NCBI GenBank assembly: GCA_905178155.1
Contig: CAJINV010000008.1
Span: forward strand, 1,178,001 to 1,242,000
Direction of reading: 5' to 3'
DNA length: 64,000 nt
Origin: Amoebophrya sp. A120
Lineage: Eukaryota > Sar > Dinophyceae > Syndiniales > Amoebophryaceae
Each line of letters starts with the position of its first letter. Position 1 is the stretch's first letter. The notes under the pieces were generated by a model that worked only from the letters and a program-made list of their open reading frames with translations, made no database searches and was not told where the DNA came from. Below are positions 21,086 to 33,400 of the stretch, in pieces. A program made the translations under genes and the position numbers.

Positions 21086-21322
21086 ATGTCGTCCGGGCTG
21101 CTGGTGTTTAGCTTTTTTCCGACCGACGAGTTAACGTGTTTCTACGTGGGGTTCTCTTTTCTCTTCACGTTGATCGCGATCTTCATCATTGCTATGCAAA
21201 CGGTGGAGCAGTACACGCAAGTCTTATTTTTTGGAAAACGCGAGCACATGGATCAGTGGGCGGATCACGAAGAAGCCGATCCGCAACTGCATTTCATCCA
21301 CGGGAATCGCAATCAACATTGA
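21086..21322 (+). CDS. Small predicted membrane protein, 78 residues
   Basis: A short frame with one clear hydrophobic helix (residues about 20-38, rich in Phe, Ile and Leu) flanked by a polar C-terminus rich in Asp, Glu and His. I know no family. It ends only 42 bases before the next ATG, in the same frame, so it might instead be a first exon of the following gene; I see no convincing splice pair that would join them. Confidence 0.4.
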   Translation: MSSGLLVFSFFPTDELTCFYVGFSFLFTLIAIFIIAMQTVEQYTQVLFFGKREHMDQWADHEEADPQLHFIHGNRNQH

Positions 21323-21364
21323 ACGAACGGCAAAGGGAGGAGCTAGACAAGGAAAACAATCAGC

Positions 21365-22060
21365 ATGACACCGGTCGACCTTGTTGATGTAGGTGACAAG
21401 GATGATGAGCGTCCGTCCACCATCGAAGTTCTTTCTGACGCTTCTAGCTCGACAGGCCCTGGAACAACTAGAGCGCCGCCAAGGCCTCAGCCAACAGGTA
21501 TGGTCCTTCGGGACAGCACTTATCTGACCAACAGCGTGTCAAACGCGCTGCAGTCCAAAGTGTTGGCGCATTTTTCGAAAGTGCGGAAGAGGACGACGGG
21601 GACGTCGATGGAGGACATAGGCGACGGAGCTAGTGTATCACGAGAGCAAGACGCTGACAGTGACACTGTTATAGTAGACCAGGGAGTTTCATCATCGGAT
21701 GACGCCGTGTCGGCACGTCACAATTATGCACCTGCCGCTGCACCGCAGTCGCAGCTTCCAGAGCTGGATCTGCTTGGGGGTTGCTCGTCATCTTCTCGGG
21801 AAGAACAAGAAGCATCTTCTTTCCTGCCTCCGACGCTCTTGGTGGAAAGTAATGACACAGAAGACCACGGGCTGAAACGGAAAGCACAGCAGGAACAAAC
21901 AGGAGCGGGAGCTTTGGAGAAGGGTCCTTTTCTCTTTGTTCCTGAGGCACAGCGACGATTTAGCAGCCTGGTCGCAGATAATTGGGAAACTGTGCAACAA
22001 CTCCTAGATGCCGGTGCCACCGAGGACGAAATCGAGAAAGCTCTCAGGAGTATAGTTTAA
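21365..22060 (+). CDS. Acidic protein with one FSS-W motif
   Basis: A 231-residue single-exon protein, mostly low complexity (Ser, Asp, Glu, Gln). The only ordered part is its C-terminal ~33 residues: Arg-Arg-Phe-Ser-Ser-Leu-Val, then Trp, then two short helices with a Gly-Ala-Thr turn. The same motif appears three times in the next gene, whose start lies 159 bases beyond this stop. The two genes are probably related by duplication or share a partner. Function unknown. Confidence 0.65.
   Translation: MTPVDLVDVGDKDDERPSTIEVLSDASSSTGPGTTRAPPRPQPTGMVLRDSTYLTNSVSNALQSKVLAHFSKVRKRTTGTSMEDIGDGASVSREQDADSDTVIVDQGVSSSDDAVSARHNYAPAAAPQSQLPELDLLGGCSSSSREEQEASSFLPPTLLVESNDTEDHGLKRKAQQEQTGAGALEKGPFLFVPEAQRRFSSLVADNWETVQQLLDAGATEDEIEKALRSIV
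21953..22048 (+). repeat. FSS-W motif copy 1
   Basis: Encodes RRFSSLV, then W-x2-V-x2-LL-x2-GAT-x2-EIE-x2-L. The 18 bases from 21956 (CGATTTAGCAGCCTGGTC) are identical to those in copy 3, in the neighbouring gene. Confidence 0.85.
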
Positions 22061-22219
22061 GTCTTTTGTTTTTACTTAATTTCGGAGTTGATTTTGATAC
22101 ATGATATTCACCAGGCAGACGAACTCAAACATCATCAAGGAGCTTTGTTTGGCTTGGAGCAGATTGATTGCATTTGCCTTTTGCCTTTTTTCCAAATAAA
22201 AACGAAGACGGTGCTGACG

Positions 22220-25200
22220 ATGCGTATCACTCAAAGATCAAGACCGAAAATCGAATTTGCAGTTGCTGCCACTCCCTCCGCTGCCCCAGCGACGCCGCCG
22301 AAGCCGATGGATACTGACGCGCAGCGGGATCTTCTTGCGCGCGTGAACATGATGTACAGTCCGCGCGGCAACAAGGAAAAAGATGCCGCAGCCGCAGCAA
22401 AGAGCAGTAGCTCCTCAACCAAAAATATACCTGCTACTGCCGCAGGAGCATCACAACGAGGCACGAATAACAGCGCCGCGAACCAGCAGAAATCGACTAC
22501 CCCGCATCCGTTTACCCCAAAAGACTTCCCACCAGATAAATTCGAGAATCTGAGTCGAACTAAAGTACAGTACACGCCGAACCCGCGGACTACAGGGGCC
22601 GGCGCAGCCGAGAAGTTGTATAATCCTCATGAAGACAGCGCCGGCGCGTCGATATTGAATCCCAACGCTTCATCGCTCGCGCAGTCAGAGGATTTGAACC
22701 CGAACGCATCAGGAGGCCCAGCAGGCGCCAAGCAATCGCCAGGTCTATTTCCACGAGGTAACGACCAAACTCGGCCGTCTGCTGCTTTGGAGGGCAGTCC
22801 CTTGTTGTCTCGCATGGACAACTCGGTGATGGGTGCTGGACAAGCAGGCGTCTCCATGGGACCGGGATTCGGTGGAGGACGTGCTACAACAACCGCGCCG
22901 GTGGTGCCACCAGGCGTCGCCGCCCCAGGCGGAGGTTCTGGTGCGGTGGGACCACAAGCTCAAGCTCAAGGTCAGCCTTTCAATATGACGAACAAACGAT
23001 TTAGCTCCATGGTCGTGGACAACTGGGACACCGTGCAATCTCTGATGCAAAACGGTGCCACCTTGGACGAAATAGAGGCCAGTCTGACCGGCGCGACAAA
23101 TCCGTCACTGCGCGGCCCGAACTACGCCGGGACGAGTGCAATTCCTGACACAAGCAAAACCCTTCTCGACAAAGCCGAACTCCGGGCCGGAGTGGCCGCT
23201 CCTCCCGGAGCGGACGGCTTTCCACCCGATCGCGGGTTCCAGACGGTGCAGGAAACGCCAAGGCGCCGATTTAGCAGCCTGGTCTTGGACCATTGGGACA
23301 AAGTACAGGAGTTGCTGAATCAGGGTGCTTCGGCGGAGGAGATCGAGCGCGTTTTGAACGAGGAGGATCGCAAAAAAGCCGCCGGGCTTGGGCTTGAACC
23401 AACGCCGGGAGCAGCCCTCAGTCCGCGTGCGGAATCCATGCCTGCTTCGTCTGCGCGGTCGCTCCGAGGAGCAGCAGAGCAGGCTCCCCAGCCAGCCGGC
23501 GCAGGAGCCCTGCCTCCCAGAAGGTTCAGCAGCATGGTGGTCGAAAAGTGGGCGGACGTCGAAGATATCTTCAAGAGAGGTGGCAACCTGCAGGACGTGC
23601 AGGATTACTTCAAGGAGCTTGAGCGAAAGGGGCTGTCCGGCCCAGTAGGGGCGCCGCCAGAGAGCTTACCGATGATGGAGGGAATCGGGGGCGCGGCACA
23701 GGTAAAGACCGCCTTGCTTTTTTATTCCCGCTTGGGCTTGTAAGTTGTGTATGTGTTCTCACTTTGAATTTTGTCGCAGTAAACTCGCAACACGTTTCTT
23801 TGATGCACTGTTCCTTTTTCATCTTCTGCTTCTGCAGCTGCACCAAGTGCACTTATAAACGAAGCATTTCTAGAGTTGTACAAAAAAAATTTCTATATCA
23901 ACTTGCAGAGTAGTTGTTGAAAAAAAAACCACATCAGGTGCCACAGGATGTTGGTCTCGGTGCGAGCTTTGGGTCCCCGCTCCAAGGTAGTCGCAGGCCT
24001 GGCTCTCTCCCAACCGCACAGCTCGCACAGCAGGACCGAATATGGCAAGAGGGACGACACAACAACAGGGAATTGGAAGCCCCGACGATGGATACCGGCG
24101 GCCCCCAGGGCTTGCCGCCGGTCGGCGCTTTATTTGGGCACGTGCCGAAGATCCTGCAGCGAAGTGTTTTCGGTTGCGCGCAGCACGGCATTCTGGGGTG
24201 CCACATTTGCGGGATGGGCAACAAAGTATATACGCGCAACGTGCCACAAATGTTGTTTCCCACGAGCTGGCCCTTCCTTGGGGTGCCGAACGCGGTTGTC
24301 GGTCCCAACGCGATCGGGTTCGCCAGGTCGGGACTGACGCGGATCGCAAAAGGCCCAACCGACTACGTGCAATTGGCGCGCCACGAGATGGCCGAGCGGC
24401 ACCCGGATTTTCAGGTCAACGGGGTCGTGCCGCCGCTTGGCGTCCTGATGCCCTTGGAAACGCCTCCAAAGGAAGTGAATGCGCCTACCTACGGCATCAC
24501 CACCGGTGCCGGTCCGGATGGCAAACTCCGCCGGTATCTGCCGGCTTTCCCTCCCATGACCGCCAACTCCGGGCACCGGGCCAGTCTCCTCAACCTGCAG
24601 CAGAACGCCATCGACTATCGAAGCGGCAAAATTCCCTCCAGCGGAGGTGATGAGAAGGGCCACTTTCGTTTCTACGACGACATTGGCATCCACCCGTTGG
24701 AGCTGGGTCACTCGCCGCTGTTCGTGACGCCAAGGAAAGATCCTCTGCAGGGTGGACACATCGAGGGACTGAATTTCACCAGAACGGCAGCAGGAGCGAC
24801 CGCCGCAGTGAGAAGCAGTAGTACCCCCGCAACAGTTGCTAGCCCAAATTTACTTGACGCGAGGCCAAGCGCTGTGGAACTACAGGGGCCGATAGCGGAG
24901 GAACCAGACCGGATCACTGGACCATCCCCAGTCGCGCAGCAAGAAGAACGCACGCCATCGAAGACAAGCAGGGGGAACCCGCTGGACCCCGCCTTGAAGG
25001 CGAGTTTCCTGAAAAGCTCGGCGGGACCTCCGAACAGCAGTGGTGGAGCCAAGTCAGGCTCGGGTGGCTCTGCAACGAAACGGATGCTCTCTCCAAGGGG
25101 ATTCGCGGGCCCGGCGGTGTACATTCCCAGCCCCCGGGGGAACGACGTGAAGAAGGTCGACTTGGAGCATCGCGGCCCGGGGTTCGGGATGTCACACCAG

Positions 25201-26991
25201 AAGGCGCAAACCAAAAACGCGGACGGCACCGAAACGTCACGATGGGCCACGGTGGTGACCAGACCGCAAGCCGCCCCCCGTGGGGTGTATGTTCCCGAAC
25301 CGGAGGAAGACGACGCAGACGACGTACCCGCCGCAAACGACCCGGCAGTAAATCCCGAGTTTGTGGCCTCCACGGGCAAAAACGACATCGCCGCGGAGGG
25401 TGAAGCGGGTGCGCCAGAAAGGCGTAAGTCGGAGATAGACCAGGAGCTTATCGACAACGCGGACCAATCTCTCGCAGACATCGGCGCCATGCTTTCGAAG
25501 CAGTTAGGGCTCGACCCCTTGACAATGAAAAAACCAGAGGGTGAGTCTTTGGCTCTGCGGTCCTCTCTAGCGATAGAGAGAGGCGGCTTCGACGACGAGG
25601 TGGATGTAGAAGACGTCGGCATGTCCAGTAGAGGACGGAGTAGAAATAATGTGAGCAATTATAGGGCGAGCGTCAATAGCAAAGGCAACGGAAAAAAGCA
25701 ACCACAGTTTGCGCAGCCGACTACGCAATCAAGGAATAGGTCGTCCGTTGTGACCACCGTAATAAAGAGTACAGCTACACCAGAGACGTTGATGAACACC
25801 GCAACAGGCATCGCTAGCACTCCTGCTACGGCGAATAAGAGTAAGTCGGCCGCGAAGTCGCGGCTCGAAGAGAGCTACCGACAGCTTCGAACCGCGCGGG
25901 AACGAGTTGCGAAAATTCGCGCGGACCAGGAGACGAGTGATCCCGCCCCACCAGCACCTCGGAAAGGAAACAATGCCACCGCGGGGAAGCTTTCCGCACC
26001 AAATAGGCCGACGCAGAAGCGGGCGTCTCTCGTGAACAATACAACGTCCTCAGACGAATTCACGTCCTCAGGGCGGGACGATTCGCTGGGCCCAACGATG
26101 CATCACTACGGCCCTGCTGGCTCATCCGCGTCAATATCGGGAAGTAACACGAATGACAGCGCGACGCGAAACTCACAGTGGTTGCACCACGACAGCGGCG
26201 AAAACCACTACGACCGGACACTTCGGATGCTTGGTGGCGGGGGTAACAAGCGAGGTGGACCAAATGAGCCGCCAAGGACGTCGGGCGGAGTCGTGGGTGC
26301 AGCTGCGGCACCCGCGAGAATGTTTTATCCGGAGACGGATAATTTACAAACCAGTTGCGCAACTCTACTTCCCATCAACGAGCGTCCTATCTCGCGAAGC
26401 GTAAGTCCTGCGAATCCACCAACACTGGTCGTGCCGCCGATGCGGCCAATGGAGCGGCAGCGAGGTCGTGCACCAGCGTCAACGCTGCCAACGACTGTTG
26501 GCAAAGTGCCGTTGCTGAAGGCTGTTGGAGACGTCGAGGACCATGGCAGCAGTTACAACGGGTCGTCGCCTTTAGATGAGGGTAAGGCTGCTCTCGCGGC
26601 TCTGGCGCAACAAAATCGCGGTGCCAGCAGGGAGGACGACAAGATAAAACTTCCGAAAAAGCTCCACTCCAGTGCGGCGAACCTGTTGGCTCGAGTGAAC
26701 GAGCTGAAGGCACGACTTGAAGTGAAAAGCGACGCGGCAGAGCGCAACAGCATCATCGGCGCGAGCCTGGCGGAGTTTTTGCACTACAATCTCGAGTCTC
26801 CAGCACCAAACCTGGCAGCTCTTGAGCAGGATAAAGCAAATAAGGCAAACGCGGAGCTGCAACGACGTCTACAGAATGAGCACAACACCGCAGCGACAGT
26901 CCTGAAACAGGCGGACGCGGTTGCTCAGAACGAGATTTTACACAATGTGGAACGCTTGAAGGAATGTCTCAGCCGAAACGACGCCCTCTAA
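22220..26991 (+). CDS. Large low-complexity protein with three FSS-W motifs
   Basis: A 1511-residue protein from two exons (22220-23701 and 23938-26991) joined by a GT-AG intron of 236 bases; both exons are whole codons. The start is the Met at 22220, followed by a basic segment; an upstream ATG in the same frame is less likely. The first exon is Pro/Gly/Ala/Ser-rich and carries three copies of a ~32-residue motif near residues 260, 348 and 434. The second exon begins with a better ordered ~240-residue region with several Cys (Cys-Ala-Gln-His-Gly and Cys-His-Ile-Cys-Gly-Met-Gly) that might bind a metal. The rest is disordered, apart from short charged helices near the C-terminus. Family unknown; a scaffold role is inference. 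Confidence 0.8.
22997..23083 (+). repeat. FSS-W motif copy 2
   Basis: Encodes RFSSMVVDNW, then V-x2-LM-x2-GAT-x2-EIE-x2-L, about residues 260-290 of the large protein. Confidence 0.85.
23261..23356 (+). repeat. FSS-W motif copy 3
   Basis: Encodes RRRFSSLVLDHW, then V-x2-LL-x2-GAS-x2-EIE-x2-L, about residues 348-379. Confidence 0.85.
23519..23620 (+). repeat. FSS-W motif copy 4, diverged
   Basis: Encodes RRFSSMVVEKW, then V-x2-IF-x2-GG-x3-DVQ-x2-F. The Gly-Ala turn has become Gly-Gly and the helices have drifted. Confidence 0.8.
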
Positions 26992-27920
26992 TCAGCAGGA
27001 GCAAATGGAGTTGATGCATTCAGATTCACACTCATTTTCAAGCTGCAATGGTTGTTGTAGAGGTTTGTCTTTTTGCGCTTGTTTGTATACCTTCTATCGC
27101 TCTTCTAATTCTTTTGAAAGTTGTCGTGATAGAAGCACTCCACCTTCACATGCTTTCCTTGGTAGCAATGTACGCACTTCTACTTTTTGCACCCTCGTTT
27201 CCACCTCTTGTATTAACCTCGAGTGGTGACAAATTGAAATCGAAGATCTCAATCTCCCCGAGACTTCTATGCTTGCGCTACCAGCACATTCAGTGGCATT
27301 GGAGGTAAGTAAGTACTGCTACAGATACGCCCATCCGTAGTATTGCTTTGTACTGTCTCGCACTTCATATTATCCCCGCCAAAACCTCAATCCTTCTAGA
27401 TTCTATGTTTATTTCTCAGAAGTCACAGTCAGTAGCACTACAAAATTGCAAGTATATTTTCCAAGAAGATATTTACGGATACGCATATGCTTTTTTTCCC
27501 TCAGATAGATCATTTCTTTTTGCGTCTGAGGTGCGACTTGTTTGCTCGATTTGATTTTCTAATTTGGTGGCTTTGCAAAAAATGGTATCCTCTGCTGAAG
27601 CAAGATTGAAATTTGCACTATCGGATCGGTGTTCTGTTGTTGTTCTTCTAACTATTCATTCTCGTCGTCGACGTCTTGCTGGAGTTCGTTGTTGGTCGTG
27701 TTAATGTAGTTCCCTCGTGGTCGTGGCGGCCGTGATGTTGATCTCAATTCATCCCTGTAAAAACATTCTCAATCATGTGCAACCACTGCCTTGTCGCACC
27801 TTGAAGAGATCTTGGATGATCTTGTTCAACATCGGGGGAGAATTTATTCAATCGTCCTGATCGGTCATTATCCGAACCTGCATTAGTTTTCGTAAAACCT
27901 TCGGCAGACGCGAACGAAGA
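26992..27920. other. Intergenic region
   Basis: No gene supported. Sequence is T-rich around 27340-27560. An AG at 27907 lies just before the next start. Confidence 0.5.
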
Positions 27921-29415
27921 ATGTCACTTAAAGACAAGGCGTATTCCCATCCTGCTCTGCAGCCAGGGAAAATTGCGGTGATTACCGGTGCTGCAAATGG
28001 GATCGGAAAAGCGTGTGCGCAGACCTGCGCATCGCGTGGCATGAAAGTTGCGATGGCCGATATCCAGGCCGAGAAGCTGCAACAGGTCGCGGACGAATTC
28101 TTGGCAGGGGGTGTTTGTACTGCCCCCGAGAATCTGCTTGTGGTGCCAACGGATGTCACCAGTCTCGAACAAAATCAGCAACTGTGCGAGAAAGTGTACG
28201 CCACTTTCGGTGGCTGCGATTTCGCGCTGTTCAATGTGGGCATCAGCACGGGTAAAGGGGCAAATCCACTCTTTCTTGACCTCGAAAAGTGGAAGCGAAC
28301 CCTGGACATTAACCTCTGGAGTACGATATATGGGATTCACTGTTTCGTGCCGAGGATGATTGCGCAGGCGGATATCCAGGAAAAAACACCCATCCACATC
28401 CAATTTGTCATGCAAAAGATACATAAAATTCTGTGTTTGTCATGCAAAAAATGGATGTGGATGGGTTTTCTTCTGTGGATAGCGGAAGCGGAAGGGGAGA
28501 AGAGTGAGCCGCGCATCGTCGGCGCAACTTCCAGTCGACAGGGGCTGACCCTGAACCCCGGGGACACGCCGTACGTGATAACGAAGGTGGGGCAGCGTGC
28601 AGTCATGGAGTCGGTAGAGCACGAGTTACGCAACCTGCCCGGAAACCACAAGCTTCGGGGCGTATGCCTGTTCCCAGGCCGAACGGTTACCGACATCGTG
28701 GCAAGCCTAGTGGTATCAACAGTAAAAATGTCTGGGTCTGGAAACTTGTGATGCTGGGCGGCGTCTCATGATGAGGCTACAAATGCTGGCTCACCATGAC
28801 AAGTTTCTGAGCTCCTACTAGGTGTTGCCTATTGTGCATGACAAACTGCGCTTCTGCATCACAGGAAAACGGAGCTCTTGGGTAACGTGCATGACAGATT
28901 TAAGAGTCATGCCAGACAAGCATGACAAACATCAATTCTTCCAGACCCAGACATCATTGCATTTGATAAGTGGAATACGACGGAGATAAGGAAAGAGCAG
29001 CGGATATTCGAAAAGACCTGACGAAGGCATGGGGACCGGACGCCATGCCGGTACAATTTGTCCATCTTGAACACATGTTTTCTATTTCTTTTCGTCGTTT
29101 CGCCACCAGATCAAAGGAAATTTCCCGTAACTAATTTATTTTTATGCCACTTTCTACTTCATACAAATACACCAGGTGGAGCATCCGGTTGAAGTTTTGT
29201 TTGATGCTATCGAGGAGGGCAAGTTCTATGCTGTGTGCACGGACCACTACAAGACGAAAAACGCCTGTTTGGGTGAGGTCCGTTCGAGTGCAGCGGATGT
29301 CTGCGAAAATCGCCCCCCGGCAAGCCGCTGGCATTCGGAATGGCAAGAGAAATTTCTTCAAGAAAATCCCGAGGCAAAAAAAGTTGATCTGAAGGGGGAA
29401 GTTCGGGGGTTTTGA
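27921..29415 (+). CDS. Short-chain dehydrogenase/reductase
   Basis: A 331-residue NAD(P)-dependent oxidoreductase of the SDR superfamily. The cofactor-binding glycine motif TGAANGIG lies near residue 20, followed by an acidic Ala-Asp at the end of the second strand. The structural NNAG motif appears as Asn-Val-Gly, and the active site has a Ser pair followed by Tyr-Val-Ile-Thr-Lys (the Tyr-x3-Lys signature). Exons are 27921-28372, 28487-28713, 28974-29050 and 29176-29415; the sum is divisible by three. The first two introns are introners (IE-D and IE-E) and the last is GT-AG (29051-29175). The family's usual length is about 250 residues; the extra ~80 at the C-terminus are unplaced. Substrate unknown. 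Confidence 0.88.
28373..28481 (+). mobile_element. Introner IE-D copy 1 (SDR gene)
   Basis: It starts TATCCAGGAAAAAACACCCA and has inverted arms built on CCCATCCACATCC / GGATGTGGATGGG. The 5-bp duplication is GCGGA (28368-28372 and 28482-28486). It is only 109 bases long, the shortest family here, and has no GT near its left end. Confidence 0.92.
28714..28968 (+). mobile_element. Introner IE-E copy 1 (SDR gene)
   Basis: The arms carry ATGTCTGGGTCTGGAA and TTCCAGACCCAGACAT, and it ends GCATTTGATA. The perfect duplication is AGTGG (28709-28713 and 28969-28973). Excision restores Ser-Leu-Val-Glu-Tyr-Asp. Confidence 0.93.
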
Positions 29416-30464
29416 TGATTGGCAGTCCAGTTGTCACCAAGAAGCAGTAGATGTGCGCGCGCGCGCATTATATCGTCGCTGCCGTATGTGACCGAATGGT
29501 TGTAGTCGCGATCAAAAACATACAACATCAATATGTGAACGCGTCTAGGACGATTACGCACCTCCAGCAGGAGTTAGTGCCTGTATCCGCAGCATGAGCA
29601 GGATGCATTATGATCCGTGGCTGGCGGAAAAATGCTGCGTCGGATCCCATCTTGTCGGTATGTCTGTCCTGTGCGTGTATCGAAATTGATGCTGCGTTTG
29701 TATACATCAAGACAAGGAATGATGATCACGGCGGGAGCAGCTGCTCGGAGTTGAATATTTATAGAAGACGGCGATCCCTATCACGAAAAACGATCCGTAG
29801 GACTGACAAGCAACCACGTGCTTGAGAGGCTCCCCTCGCTTTCCGCGTGTCGAGTCCCAGTCGCTTAGCTGATCTCTTTTCGGCATTTTAGCGACTCTAC
29901 AAAAAATTTGAAAAACAGAGAGTACAAGATCAGAGAGTTTTTGGATCCAAGTCGCTCGAGAACACCCACATGATGATGATCCAAGAATGAGCAGGATGGG
30001 ATCCGATCGACAAGATCAAGAAATAGATGACACGTCTTGAAAGTAGACCTAAATGGAAGTTCAAGCTCCGCAATAATGGTCTTGCCAAAAATGTAAATGT
30101 GCCTTTCATGTAGAACGGTGTGCTCACTGATGAACAACCTCGACTTCATCTTCACCTGAATGCAAGTTGTGCCAACTTGAACGTAGGTATGTGTCGCTCA
30201 CCCAAAATCAAATCAATCATTCAGCAGGCCGCGCATTGTCATTGAGACAAGGCTAGAGCAATGGACACTTCGCTCAATGACAACTTCAGCCCTTACATTC
30301 TTTGCCTTTGTAGTTGTTAGCTTCATGCATGAAAATGCATCCGTTTTTTTCTTGATGCAGCGAAAAATTATCGTGCATTCTTTCTCTCCTTGATCGTGTT
30401 TAGTTTCTACGTTCATTTTTTTCACTCCCTTGCATTGTCCGCCAGACTTTAGTTCATTTTCGCC
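29416..30464. other. Intergenic region
   Basis: No gene supported. A short GC alternation (CGCGCGCGC near 29456-29466) is the only simple repeat noticed. Confidence 0.5.
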
Positions 30465-33400
30465 GTGGATCAGAACGTCATGTCGGGGCCTTCTAAATCA
30501 GCTAGCTCTCCCGCCGCCCAGGCACAGCAGCCGGTGTTGAGCGAATTTTGGCGGCCGATCTCGGAGTCGAAAAGCTTCTACACCGGAGGCCGACCGGCTT
30601 TCTGTGGGCCCGAAAATTTGTTTTGCCTGGCGTCGGAGGAATTGACGTTATTTCACCCTCCGCATGTTGCGGGAGCAAGAACCGCGTCATCCTCATCATC
30701 TGGTGCAGTGACGAATAAAGTCAGCCTTCACGCACCAAGTCGAATTGTGATCCCCGCGGACGGAGACGGTATCAATCCACTTGTCGTGTCACAATACTAT
30801 TTTGATATCCATGCCACTGCCACGACGTAGATTTAGACCCACATCACATAGTTCCTTGTCTCGACGACTTTTTTTCTTCTTCACCATTCAGGTATTTTCG
30901 CGTTCGCGGTTTGCGTTTCGGAGAAAAAGATTGTAACGAGTCACCGGAGCAACCTTTTCAAGTGCTGGGACGTGTCCAGCTGCCTTGTAGATGGTACGAA
31001 GACTGACGACGTCGAAGCTATTGACGACACGCCAAATGTCGTGCAATCTCTGCCGACGCTGTTGCACAGCTGGAAAGGGCACCCGGATCTGTGCACCGAC
31101 ATCTCCATGAGCGACAGCCGAAATTTGGACACCCAGATGTTGGCTTCTTCTTCCGTTGACGGGACGGTGAAGTGCTGGGACCTGGATGGTTTTTTCGTCA
31201 CGCACAACTTTCAAGGGCATGCGGGGACACCAGTGCTGACAAGATGGGTACAGGCGCCGGAAGTTGTAGCTGGAGGAAGAAAAGCAAAGAGCTTGCTCCT
31301 TCTCAGTGCGGACGATGAAGGCGAGATTCGTATCTGGGATCTGGTCCAAAGAACCTGCGTGCACGTGTTCAAGCAACACTTGGCTCAGGTACTAGTGATA
31401 GATTTTCATGTGATTCGAGATACATCAACCTGCTCGCTGCGTCTGCTGCAGAAAACGAAAAAGAGCAAGAAGCAAGCTATTGTGGCAATACTTGTTTGTT
31501 AAACGACTACGTGAACGCATAAAGATAAACAACATGCCCGCAACATTCTCAAAAAGAACAACATGCAAATTCTTCACAGGTTACGGACGTATGCTGTTTT
31601 GGAAGTCAGCTGGTGTCCGTCGGCCGGGATAGCGTGCTGAACTTCTTCAACATTTGCCTCGATGTGGGTAGTTCTTCGTCCACTGTGATTAAGCACGCAA
31701 AGACGGTCCCCTGTTATGAGACCGTTGAAGGTGTCTGCGCCGTCAAAGCTGCGAATAGGAACTCAACTTCTGAAAAATTCCACGTCGTAACCGCTGGGGA
31801 GAAGGGGCTGCTTCGGGTTTGGGATCCTGCGACTGGACTGAAGGTTCTGGAGCAAAACGTCCCGCACGGCTGCAACGGAAGCATGCGCGCCGTCGTGAGC
31901 TGCAGCAATAGAAGCAAATCCACCGATTGTAGTTCCAGCGATGGCAAACCGACGTCAACATGTTCAACTTCTTTTCTGACCGCAGGTGAGGATCACAACC
32001 TTATTTTCTGGGAACTAGCATCTGATGAACCGCGAAATAAAGTCGCCGCAAGCTCCGGCGAGCAACAGGAAACACAAGAACCAGCTTCGAAGAAGAGAAA
32101 GATAAAGAACAAGAAAGCCGCCGCCAAACAGGCAGCTGCAGTAACCGAGCATCATGCGGGGCAGCATGATGGTGCTGCAATTGGTGAAACGAAAGAGGAG
32201 CTGGTTTTCCGACTGGCTGTTCACCAGAAGGCGCGCTACATGGGACATAACGAGGAGATTCTATGTGCGCAGTTTCTTAGCAGGCACCATGACCTGCACA
32301 GAGATTCAGATCCCAATACGTCACCGCCTGCTTCTAAAAAAAAGCCTTTGGTAGTCTGTGCGGTGTCTGATGAGGTGGTGAAGATCGTCGATCCCGTCAC
32401 GCATCAGGTCGAACACGCCTTGTGTGACCGATCCAAGCCTGACCACAGCCACAGCGAGGTGGTGGTCTCGGTGGCAGTCAACTACCGGTGCGGTATCGTG
32501 GCCACGGGCTCAAAAGACAACACGGTCCGCCTGTGGGACGTCGTGACCGGCAGTTGCCTGGCCTGTTTGCGCGGCCACACGCACTCCGTCCTGAGTCTCT
32601 GCTTCCCGAACAAATCCGAAGACCATATTTTATCCGGTTCGGAGGACAAAAGTCTCAAATGCTGGCGGTTGGGAAGAAATACAGCAATTGTTGGGAGCTG
32701 CGAAGATGATCCAAAGAACGCCGTTCTTCCGCTGACGGGCTCCGCGGAAACCACCAGGATGGCGCACGAGAAAGAGGTTTCCGTTTTGGCGTTTGGTCCT
32801 AAGGGCGACAAAATCCTCGCCTCCGGCGGGCAGGACAAGGTAATCAAGCTGTGGTCGTTCCCGGACCTGAAGCAGGTCGGGCAAACCCTGCAGGGTCACA
32901 GACGGGGCATCTGGTCGCTGGCCTTTCACCCCACGGACAAAATTCTCGTGTCCGGGTCCGGCGACGCGACGATTCGGCTGTGGAACCTGGCGACCTTTGC
33001 CGCGATTAAATCCTTCGAGGGGCACAACGGCGCGGTGCTGAACGTCCGGGTGCTGAAGAACAACATGCAGCTCATGTCCACCGGGGCCGACGGGCTGGTC
33101 AAGTTGTGGCAGATCCGCACCACGGATTGCGCGCAGACCATGGAACTGCACGACGACAAGGTGTGGGGAATGGACCTCGCTGACGTAACAGTGAAGAATT
33201 CTTGTAGTGGAGCTGCAGGAGGAGCAAGAACAGCTTCGTCTGAGGATTTACTGACAAATTTGCTGAACTACCGCGGCCCGGACAACAAATCTGGCACGGC
33301 CGTCCAGGACAAGGATGCCGAAACTACGCAAGGGAGCTGCGAGGTGGAGGAGCACACCATTCTGGTCACTGCAGCCGAATCGAAATTGATTCTGTGGAAG

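Noticed and set aside
30805-30891. A possible U12-type (ATATCC...AG) intron in UTP13
   Set aside because: A normal donor (GTATCA at 30769) gives an in-frame join and matches the TBL3 sequence better, so no special intron is needed.
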